From Aeromicrobium tamlense (lineage in GTDB: Bacteria; Actinomycetota; Actinomycetes; Propionibacteriales; Nocardioidaceae), in assembly GCF_013408555.1 (NCBI RefSeq), contig NZ_JACBZN010000001.1:2542001-2606000 (forward strand): a stretch of DNA of 64,000 nt, read 5' to 3'. A program made the translations under genes and the position numbers. Below, piece by piece: positions 17,894-24,938 of this stretch. The notes under the pieces are model-generated. The model did not search any database. It saw only the letters and a program-made list of their open reading frames with translations, and was not told the origin of the DNA. Each line of letters opens with the position of its first letter. Positions within the stretch are counted from its first letter, which is position 1.

Positions 17894-17909
17894 TTGAGTC
17901 ATGACTCAA
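17894..17909. promoter_or_regulatory. 16-bp perfect palindrome over the citrate synthase start codon
   Basis: TTGAGTCATGACTCAA is centred on the ATG at 17901. A weak -10-like CACTAT sits at 17889-17894. It could be an operator or chance codon choice (Met-Thr-Gln). Confidence 0.35.
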
Positions 17910-19016
17910 GTGCACCACGGACTGGAAGGCGTCGTAGCGTTCGAGAGCGAGATCGCCGAACCCGACAAGGAAGGCTCCGCGCTCCGGTACCGCGGCGTCG
18001 ACATCGATGACCTCGTCGGCCGCGTGCCGTTCGAGAAGATCTGGGGCCTGTTGGTCGACGGCACCTACGACCCGGGCCTGCCCCCGGCCGAGCCGTACCC
18101 CATCCCCGTGCACTCGGGCGACATCCGCGCCGACGTCCAGAGCGCGATCGCGCAGATGGCTCCCGTGTGGGGCCTGCGCCAGCTCTACGACATCGAGACC
18201 CCCGAAGAGGTCCGCGACGACCTCGCCCGCACCGCCGTCATGGTGCTCTCCTACGTCGCCCAGGCCGCCCGCGGCCTCGGCAAGCCGATGGTCCCCCAGA
18301 GCGAGATCGACAAGTGCGACACGATCGTCGAGCGGATGCTGACCCGCTGGCGCGGTGAGGTCAACCCCGACCACGCCAAGGCCATCGACGCCTACCTGGT
18401 CTCCGCCGCCGAGCACGGCATGAACGCGTCCACCTTCACGGCGCGCGTCATCTCCTCCACCGGCGCCGACGTGGCCGCCGCGCTGTCCGGCGCGGTCGGC
18501 GCGATGTCGGGCCCGCTGCACGGCGGCGCCCCGTCGCGCGTGCTGGGCATGATCGAGCAGGTCGAGAAGACCGGCGACGCCGAGGCGTACGTCAAGAACC
18601 TCCTCGACTCCGGCGAGCGCCTCATGGGCTTCGGCCACCGCGTCTACCGCGCCGAGGACCCCCGCGCCCGCACGCTGCGCCGCACCGCCAAGGAGCTCGC
18701 CGCGCCCCGCGCCGAGGTCGCCGAGGCCCTCGAGCAGGCCGCCCTCAAGGAGCTGCGCGAGCGTCGTCCCGACCGCGTCCTGGAGACGAACGTCGAGTTC
18801 TGGGCCGCGATCGTGCTGGACTTCGCCGAGATCCCGGCGAACATGTTCACCGCGATGTTCACCTCCGCCCGCACCGCCGGCTGGAGCGCCCACATCCTCG
18901 AGCAGTACAAGACCGGCCGCCTGATCCGCCCCTCGGCGATCTACACCGGTCCGGCCGAGCGCCGCGCCGACGAGGTCGACGGCTGGAACCCGGCCTGGGG
19001 CGAGTCCAAGGCCTGA
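17901..19016 (+). CDS. citA: Citrate synthase (CitA-type)
   Basis: Condenses acetyl-CoA and oxaloacetate to citrate. The 371-residue protein is the short bacterial type. It has LRYRGVDIDDL, AEHGMNASTFTARV (substrate-binding His), GPLHGGAPSRV (catalytic His region) and GFGHRVYRAEDPRA. The acidic catalytic position is in LETNVEFW, where the more usual NVDF motif has Glu in place of Asp. This is, to my recollection, common in actinobacterial CitA. The gene is monocistronic with a strong hairpin at 19034-19067. The start lies within a 16-bp palindrome and no Shine-Dalgarno sequence is evident. Confidence 0.95.
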   Translation: MTQVHHGLEGVVAFESEIAEPDKEGSALRYRGVDIDDLVGRVPFEKIWGLLVDGTYDPGLPPAEPYPIPVHSGDIRADVQSAIAQMAPVWGLRQLYDIETPEEVRDDLARTAVMVLSYVAQAARGLGKPMVPQSEIDKCDTIVERMLTRWRGEVNPDHAKAIDAYLVSAAEHGMNASTFTARVISSTGADVAAALSGAVGAMSGPLHGGAPSRVLGMIEQVEKTGDAEAYVKNLLDSGERLMGFGHRVYRAEDPRARTLRRTAKELAAPRAEVAEALEQAALKELRERRPDRVLETNVEFWAAIVLDFAEIPANMFTAMFTSARTAGWSAHILEQYKTGRLIRPSAIYTGPAERRADEVDGWNPAWGESKA

Positions 19017-19033
19017 GCCTCGCACGATCCCGC

Positions 19034-19067
19034 ACGGGGTGTCGCCACGGTCGTGGCGACACCCCGT
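19034..19067 (+). terminator. Rho-independent-type hairpin after citrate synthase
   Basis: A perfect 15-bp stem (19034-19048 with 19053-19067) and a GGTC loop begin 18 nt after the stop codon. The following T-tract is poor (GCCGTTTCC), as usual in high-GC actinomycetes. Confidence 0.75.
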
Positions 19068-19125
19068 CGCCGTTTCCCCTCCCCTTGCAGCCGTTTCTGG
19101 CGGCAGGTGTGCTTCACTCCTGTCC

Positions 19126-20121
19126 GTGACCAGGATGCGCGCGGTGACGCTCGCCCTCGGCGCATTCCTGACCGCGGGCTACGCGCCCACCGTCGAGCGC
19201 ACGACACGCCGCGGGGTCGCCGGCGTCCGCGACGACCTCTTCACGATCGCGCCCGGTCTCGACCCCGACCGGGTCCTCACGGTGGGTCCGCACCCGGGCT
19301 GGGAGCCCCGGCCGGGCCTCGAGCTCGACGCGCAGCTGCCCGTCCCGTGGCCCGAGTCCTACCTGACGACGTACCACCAGCACTTCGCCCCGTGGCCGTT
19401 CCAGGTCAACGCCTCCCTGCTCGCCTCTCACGTCCGCCGGCACCCCGAGAGCCGCGACCTCGTGCGGCCGATCGCGGAGGCCCTGTACGACCGGCTGCTG
19501 GAGCACACCGAGCAGGTCGGCGACGCACGCTTCGTCGTCTACCGGTTCGCCCGTCGGTACGAGGGCGTGCGGGTCAGGGCGCCGTGGACCTCCGGCCTCG
19601 GCAACGGCGCCGCGATCTCCGGTCTCGTCGCGCTCGACCACGCCTTCCACGACCCCCGCTACCTGCTCACGGCGCGTGAGCTGGCCGCCGCCTACCGCGT
19701 CCGCGGACCGTCGACCGAGCACCTGTGGTTCAGCCTCGTGGCCGACGAGGGCTACCTCTGGTTCGAGGAGCAGCCGCTCGACGATCCGGTCCAGCCGGTG
19801 ATCCTCAACGGGCACGTCACCGCGCTGACCGGGCTGTACTACCTGTGGGACCGCGGCGGCCGCGATCCCGAGGTGCACGAGCTGCTCTCGGCGGGCCTGA
19901 CCGCCGCCGCGCACTACACGCCGCGCTTCCGGGTGCCCGGCGCGGCGAACCGCTACCAGCTGCGCGAGCCCGGGCACGCCGACTACGGACCCGCTCGCAC
20001 GGTGCGCCAGCAGCAGGTCATGTACGCGATGACCGGCGACCGTCGGTTCCTCCGGATGCGCGACCTGTTCGCCGCCGACATGGGCATCGATCCCGAGGCG
20101 TATCCCACGCCGCTTGCCTAG
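19126..20121 (+). CDS. D-glucuronyl C5-epimerase-like protein (GLCE_C domain), probably exported or membrane-anchored
   Basis: 331 residues. A short basic N-terminus and hydrophobic stretch (RAVTLALGAFLTAGYAP) suggest a signal or anchor. The body resembles the C-terminal domain of heparosan/glucuronyl C5-epimerases: YHQHFAPWPFQVN, WTSGLGNGAAISGLVAL, GYLWFEEQP followed by VILNGHVTALTGLYYLWD, and the end RTVRQQQVMYAMTGDRRFLRM. These enzymes invert C5 of uronic acids within a polymer. Its location near a uronic-acid nucleotide-sugar cluster makes modification of an envelope glycan plausible. The start may be GTG 19126 or ATG 19135. Confidence 0.72.
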   Translation: MTRMRAVTLALGAFLTAGYAPTVERTTRRGVAGVRDDLFTIAPGLDPDRVLTVGPHPGWEPRPGLELDAQLPVPWPESYLTTYHQHFAPWPFQVNASLLASHVRRHPESRDLVRPIAEALYDRLLEHTEQVGDARFVVYRFARRYEGVRVRAPWTSGLGNGAAISGLVALDHAFHDPRYLLTARELAAAYRVRGPSTEHLWFSLVADEGYLWFEEQPLDDPVQPVILNGHVTALTGLYYLWDRGGRDPEVHELLSAGLTAAAHYTPRFRVPGAANRYQLREPGHADYGPARTVRQQQVMYAMTGDRRFLRMRDLFAADMGIDPEAYPTPLA

Positions 20122-20139
20122 CCGTCCCTTCGTGGACCG

Positions 20140-20168
20140 TTGCCATATTGGGCCCAATGCAGTAGACT
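20140..20168 (+). promoter_or_regulatory. Sigma70-type promoter of the DUF222/HNH gene
   Basis: The -35 TTGCCA (20140-20145) and -10 TAGACT (20163-20168) are separated by exactly 17 bp. The spacer contains a perfect 12-bp palindrome ATTGGGCCCAAT (20147-20158). The LexA-type box begins immediately after the -10. Confidence 0.75.
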
Positions 20169-20184
20169 TCGAACATCGGTTCGA
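20169..20184. promoter_or_regulatory. LexA-binding SOS box (mycobacterial/actinobacterial type)
   Basis: TCGAACATCGGTTCGA matches TCGAAC-N4-GTTCGA with perfect arms. Overlapping the transcription start region, it should repress the HNH gene until DNA damage inactivates LexA. Confidence 0.8.
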
Positions 20185-20201
20185 GGGGTTTGGGGGATCT
20201 G

Positions 20202-21458
20202 GTGGACGTCGTCGGTGGGCTCAGGTCGGGGCAGCGGTTCCTGGCCGACGCGCGCTCGCGCGACCTGTCCGCCTTGTCGTCCGAGCAGCTCGCTGCTGAG
20301 GTGGCGGCGGTGCAGGCGCTGCGTCGCGAGGCTGACGCACTGCACCTCGCGCTGGTGGCCGCAGCCGACCGGAGCGACGCCCACCGCGCGACCGATGCCG
20401 CGAGCCTGACCGCGCTGGTCGCCACGGAGTCCGGGGTGACGCGGCGCGACGCCGCGAAGGAGATCCGCCTGGCGCACCGGATCGAGGCCGCCCCGCGGGT
20501 GAGGGAGGCGCTGGCCGAGCCGGGCATGTCCACCACCAAGGCCGCGATCGTGACCGACGCGCTCGACACCCTCCCGACGGGCCTGACGGTCGAGCAGCGT
20601 GACCTCGTCGAGGCGGACATGGTCGCGGCGGCGCGGGTGATGACAGCCGACCAGCTGCGTCGCAAGGCGCGTCGCGCGATCGAAGTGGTCGACGTCGAAC
20701 GGGCCGACCGGATCGAGAACGACCAGCTCACCCGCGACGAGGCCGCCCAGCGACAGCAGCGCGAGTTCTGGATCGGCCGTCCCGACGAGACCACCGGGCT
20801 CGTTCCGTTCGGCGGCAGGACCGACGCCGTGACCGCGGACATGCTGCGCGCGGTCGTGGAGTCGAAGACCTCCCCGCGCGCCACCACGGATGAGAACGCA
20901 CGCTTGCGGCCGCAGGAGAAGGCGGGCGAGGCATTCGCCGAGATCGTCCGTCACCTTCCGCGTGATGGGTACGGCAACCACGGCGGCGTCGCCGCGACCC
21001 TCGTGGTCACCGTCGACGAGCAGACCCTCCGAGGCCAGACCGACCGCGCCGGCGTCACCGAGCACGGCACGCCGGTCTCGGCGGGACAGCTCAGGAAGCT
21101 GGCCTGCAACGCCGGCATCCTCCCCGTCGTGATGAACGGCCCGTCCCAGGTCCTCGACGAAGGCCGCGCCAAACGCCACCACACCGCCGCCCAACGCATC
21201 GCCCTCGCCCAACGCGACCAAGGGTGCGCGTTCCCCGACTGCGACCGACCACCCGGATGGACCGAAGCACACCACGTCATCCCGTGGAGCCACGGCGGAC
21301 CCACCGACCTCACATCAGGGGTCCTGCTCTGCAGTCACCACCACCACCGCGTCCACGACGCCCACATCGCCATCCGCTTCGGAGACGACGGCCTGCCCGA
21401 GTTCCGCCTCCGCGACCAATGGCGCCGCAAGCACCGCTACCGACCGCTGGCGGCCTGA
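20202..21458 (+). CDS. DUF222 / 13E12-repeat-family protein with C-terminal HNH nuclease domain
   Basis: 418 residues. The alpha-helical DUF222 region spans roughly 20-290. It is followed by the HNH domain: CAFPDCDRPPGWTEAHHVIPW, SHGGPTDLTSGVLLC, SHHHHRVHDA, with paired Cys and the AHH, N-like and H positions of HNH folds. This actinobacterial family is multi-copy and often SOS-controlled, and a LexA box lies 18 bp upstream of the chosen start. GTG 20202 is preferred (GGGGGA just upstream); TTG 20190 is also in frame. Molecular role is unresolved: nuclease, mobile-element remnant or damage-response protein. The last base lies 2 bp from the convergent gene. Confidence 0.85.
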   Translation: MDVVGGLRSGQRFLADARSRDLSALSSEQLAAEVAAVQALRREADALHLALVAAADRSDAHRATDAASLTALVATESGVTRRDAAKEIRLAHRIEAAPRVREALAEPGMSTTKAAIVTDALDTLPTGLTVEQRDLVEADMVAAARVMTADQLRRKARRAIEVVDVERADRIENDQLTRDEAAQRQQREFWIGRPDETTGLVPFGGRTDAVTADMLRAVVESKTSPRATTDENARLRPQEKAGEAFAEIVRHLPRDGYGNHGGVAATLVVTVDEQTLRGQTDRAGVTEHGTPVSAGQLRKLACNAGILPVVMNGPSQVLDEGRAKRHHTAAQRIALAQRDQGCAFPDCDRPPGWTEAHHVIPWSHGGPTDLTSGVLLCSHHHHRVHDAHIAIRFGDDGLPEFRLRDQWRRKHRYRPLAA

Positions 21459-21460
21459 CC

Positions 21461-24400
21461 TCAGTCGGGGATCGCGCCGCGCTCGGACTCGCTGAAGACC
21501 TCGTCGATGACGCGGTCCGCGGCGTGCCCGTCCTCCAGGCCGCCGAAGCGCTCGCGGAACGCCGCCAGGCGGTCGGCGTAGCGCGTCTCCAGCTCGGGCA
21601 GGCTCGCCACGGCGTCGATGACCTCGTCGCTCGTGCGCAGCACCGGGCCGGGCGCGATCTCCTCGAGATCGACGTAGAAGCCGCGCAGGTCGTCGCGGTA
21701 GTGCTCGAGGTCGTACACGTAGGAGATGATCGGCCGGCCGCGCTGGGCGTAGTCGAACATGATCGACGAGTAGTCCGTGATCAGGGCGTCGGCCACCAGC
21801 AGCAGGTCCTGCGTGTCCGGGTACTTCGAGACGTTGACGATGCTCGCGTCGAGGTCCTTCGGCCAGGCGAACTTCACCAGCGGGTGCAGGCGCACCAGCA
21901 GCGTGACGTTCTTGCCCAGCCGCTCCGCGAAGCGACCCAGGTCGAGCGCCATGTCGTGCGCCCACGCGCCCTTCGCGCCCGCGGCGCGACCGTCGTCGCG
22001 GAACGTCGGCGCGTAGAGCACCACCGTGCGGTCCTCGGCCAGACCCAGCCGCAGTCGCGTCTCCCGCGCCCGTTGCGCGCCCTTCACGGTGTGGAACACG
22101 TCGTTGCCCGGGTAGCCCGACTCGATGATCGGCCCGGTGAAGCCGAAGGCGCTGCGGAACGCCTCGGTCGCGTAGGGGCTCGGCGAGACGAGGCTGGACC
22201 AGCGGTCCACCAGCTCCTGCGCCTTCGCGTGATAGTCGTCGGCCCGGCCGTACATGACCGGCACGTCGTTCTGCATCCGCTTGAGCGGGGTGCCGTGCCA
22301 CGTCTGCAGGTAGTGGGTGCCACGCGGCCGCTGGCAGAGGTCGTGCACGTTCTGGTTGAACACCCAGTACTTCGCCCGCGAGAGGGTCCAGAAGTAGCGC
22401 GGCGTCAGCCGGAACACCTTGTGCGTGCCCGGCGGCACCCGCAGCGTGGAGTTGTTGACGTACCAGAGGTCGAGCGACGTGCCGCGCTCGTGCAACCGCT
22501 CGAACAGGGCGCGCGGGCTGCCGCCGTAGGCGTTGCCGCGGTCGCTCTCGAACACCGCGATGTCGCGCCGCGGCAGCAGGCTGCCGAACCGGAACATCAG
22601 CGACATCGCGCGGTAGTAGTGAGGCCCGGCGCGGAAGCGCTTGAAGGCGTCGCGCACCCAGCGCTGGTTGCGCAGCCGCAGCAGCCGCGTGGACAGGCCG
22701 TCGGCCGTGCGGACCATCTCGTAGTTGCGCTCGCCGTAGCCCGAGGTCGGCAGCTCGAGGTACTTCGCCGCCCGGCGGGCGTACAGGTCGTTCATCGCGA
22801 ACCCGGACTCGGCGGACGTCGCCACCTCGGCCGCGAGGTCGGCGGCACGGTGCGCGATCGGGCCGGGCAGCTCGGTGGCTGCGTCCACGAAGGGCGTGCG
22901 GGCGCCGGTCAGCACGGCGTCGTCGAAGCGGAAGAAGAACACCGGACGGCGCAGGAACGCGGCGTCCCACGCCACGCTCGAGTAGTCGGTGACGAGCGCG
23001 GCGCTCGTGCGGATGAGCTCCTGCACGTCGGCGTCGCGCGGCGCGATCGAGATGCCCTCGAGCGGCAGGTCGTCCACCAGCGCCCGCAGGTTCGGGTGCA
23101 TCACCATGAGGATCTCGACGCCCTGCTGCTGCAGACCCTGGATCCGCGGATCGTTCAGGAACTCCAGCCAGTTGGCCAGGTAGGTGCTGGTCAGCACGCT
23201 CTCGCGGCTGGTCAGCCAGTCGCGCCACGTGGGCATCACCAGCAGGCGGCGCTGCACCTGCGGCTCGCCCTCGAAGAGCGAGTCGTAGCGGGCGAAGCCG
23301 GTGACGGCGACCTGCGACGGGAAGAAGTCGAGGTCCTCGATGAAGATCTGGCGCTCGGCCGCGGAGTTCACCACGACGCGGTCCGGCGGCATCTCCTGCA
23401 TGTGCAGGCGGCCGTAGTTGAGGCGCACGTTCTTCATGCCGGTGACGCCGTGCTGGAGGAACACGCGCAAACCGCGCGCGTGGCGGGCCAGCCGCGGCGA
23501 GCGCGAGGCGTGCAGGTACTCGGCGTGGTGGCTGCCCACGAAGCGCGAGGCCAGCGCGGTGTACCGGATGTGCTCGCGCGAGCGGGCGGTGACGACCTGG
23601 CCGAACGGCTCCACCTTGTCGCGGTCGGGCGAGTCCGCGTCGATCACGTAGTACGCGCGGCGCTCGGGGTGATTCCGGCGGATCCAGCGGAAGAGCGCGA
23701 AGCCGTTGTCCTGCGCCTTGTAGGGCACCTCACCGACGAGCCAGATGCCCGAGAACGGTCGCAGCGGCGTCATCAGCCACGCCCACCGCGAGACCCGGCG
23801 CAGGTAGCGGTGGTTGTCGACGGTGAACCGCTCCGACCAGAAGGCGAGGCGCTTGGCGCGGAAGGTCAGGTAGGGCACCCACTGGTCGACGTGGCCGCCG
23901 CCGGTGGTGGGCACCGGCAGGTCGCGCAGCCGGAAGTGGCGGAAGCTCTTCTCCGCGAACGGCACGCGCACCGGCAGGTCGAAGCCGCTCAGGTCCATGA
24001 TCAGGTGCGGGTCGATGATGCCCTCGCGCTCGTCGTCGGAGACGGCGTCGGGCATGAGGTCGAAGCTGATCGCGTACTCGTACAGGCCGTGCGTCGCGGT
24101 GGCGTCGCGCTCCACGATCTGCACGGGGATCTCCTGCGTGCTGCCGGAGAAGCGCCACTGCAGCGACAGCCGGATGTCGCTGGCGGGTCGCGAGAAGGTC
24201 TTGAGCAGCAGCTCGGTGGCGATGCCCCTCGGGCCGACGTCGAGGCGCGTGCCCTCCACCTCGAAGCGGCGGATCGGCTCGGCGGCATACCGCACCGAGA
24301 CGTTGCCCTGGTCGGTGACGTGCGTCCAGGCGTGCACCTGCTCGCCGAACGGCGAGGCGGCGCCCTCGAGCTCGATGCGGTCGAGCGCGGCGGCCGTGTC

Positions 24401-24790
24401 GGTGTGGTCGAAGCGGCCCAGGCGGAGCTCGGAGCGCTTCGTGCCGCTGCCCTCGACCTCGACGAAGAGGTCGAAGCGGCCGGCGGCGCGACCGCCGAGC
24501 TCCCACAGCTGCACGGGGTCGAGCGTGAACTCGAAGCGGGCGGAGGCCGGCTGCTCGAGCCGCACCGCCACCTGGTCGAGGCGGCTGGCCGGCCGCACCA
24601 CGAGGGCGACGACGCGCACCGGGTCGCGGAACTCGCCGGAGTAGTGGATCAGGCCGGCATCGTGCCGGATCGCGAGACGCGCGTGGGGGCGGGGCGCCGG
24701 ACCGCGACCGAGAGCTCGGCGCAGGCGGTCCTTCGCGCGCTCGGGGACCATCGCCACGACGCGGCGACGCACTCGACCCACGTCAGGCAT
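21461..24790 (-). CDS. Tandem-domain CDP-glycerol glycerophosphotransferase family protein (TagB/TagF-like)
   Basis: 1109 residues. The N-terminal beta-rich region (about 1-370) is followed by transferase domain 1: FLQHGVTGMKNVRLNYG near 445, MLVTDYSSVAWDAAF-type motif near 605, then a helical linker. Domain 2 has YLQTWHGTPLKRMQND near 830, VLYAPTFRDD, and ITDYSSIMFDYAQRGRPII near 1007. The family polymerises or primes polyol-phosphate chains of wall teichoic acid. The paralogue at the left edge of the window has the same architecture. ATG 24790 has GAGGAG 4 nt upstream and is preferred to ATG 24814. Confidence 0.9.
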   Translation of the reverse strand: MPDVGRVRRRVVAMVPERAKDRLRRALGRGPAPRPHARLAIRHDAGLIHYSGEFRDPVRVVALVVRPASRLDQVAVRLEQPASARFEFTLDPVQLWELGGRAAGRFDLFVEVEGSGTKRSELRLGRFDHTDTAAALDRIELEGAASPFGEQVHAWTHVTDQGNVSVRYAAEPIRRFEVEGTRLDVGPRGIATELLLKTFSRPASDIRLSLQWRFSGSTQEIPVQIVERDATATHGLYEYAISFDLMPDAVSDDEREGIIDPHLIMDLSGFDLPVRVPFAEKSFRHFRLRDLPVPTTGGGHVDQWVPYLTFRAKRLAFWSERFTVDNHRYLRRVSRWAWLMTPLRPFSGIWLVGEVPYKAQDNGFALFRWIRRNHPERRAYYVIDADSPDRDKVEPFGQVVTARSREHIRYTALASRFVGSHHAEYLHASRSPRLARHARGLRVFLQHGVTGMKNVRLNYGRLHMQEMPPDRVVVNSAAERQIFIEDLDFFPSQVAVTGFARYDSLFEGEPQVQRRLLVMPTWRDWLTSRESVLTSTYLANWLEFLNDPRIQGLQQQGVEILMVMHPNLRALVDDLPLEGISIAPRDADVQELIRTSAALVTDYSSVAWDAAFLRRPVFFFRFDDAVLTGARTPFVDAATELPGPIAHRAADLAAEVATSAESGFAMNDLYARRAAKYLELPTSGYGERNYEMVRTADGLSTRLLRLRNQRWVRDAFKRFRAGPHYYRAMSLMFRFGSLLPRRDIAVFESDRGNAYGGSPRALFERLHERGTSLDLWYVNNSTLRVPPGTHKVFRLTPRYFWTLSRAKYWVFNQNVHDLCQRPRGTHYLQTWHGTPLKRMQNDVPVMYGRADDYHAKAQELVDRWSSLVSPSPYATEAFRSAFGFTGPIIESGYPGNDVFHTVKGAQRARETRLRLGLAEDRTVVLYAPTFRDDGRAAGAKGAWAHDMALDLGRFAERLGKNVTLLVRLHPLVKFAWPKDLDASIVNVSKYPDTQDLLLVADALITDYSSIMFDYAQRGRPIISYVYDLEHYRDDLRGFYVDLEEIAPGPVLRTSDEVIDAVASLPELETRYADRLAAFRERFGGLEDGHAADRVIDEVFSESERGAIPD

Positions 24791-24926
24791 GCTCTCCTCG
24801 GTTCCCGTCGACATCACGGCGGGTCGACGCCCACCGGGTACGCAGGTGTCGATTCTAGTGGTGCGGACCCGACGGCTGCCCGTCACCCGCCGGACGGCGG
24901 ATTGGGCGCGACGAGGTCCGGCCTCG

Positions 24927-24932
24927 TATCGT
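24927..24932 (+). promoter_or_regulatory. -10 box of leaderless-type promoter for the acyltransferase at 24939
   Basis: TATCGT lies exactly 6 nt before the GTG at 24939; no Shine-Dalgarno sequence. Confidence 0.55.
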
Positions 24933-24938
24933 GGTGCG

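Noticed and set aside
18780-18810. Glu in place of Asp at the catalytic acidic position of citrate synthase, as a sign of inactivity
   Set aside because: All His motifs are intact and, as I recall, this form is common in actinobacterial CitA proteins.
17757-19025. Antisense open frame across citrate synthase that extends into the palindrome element
   Set aside because: Pure shadow of citA; no recognisable protein features.
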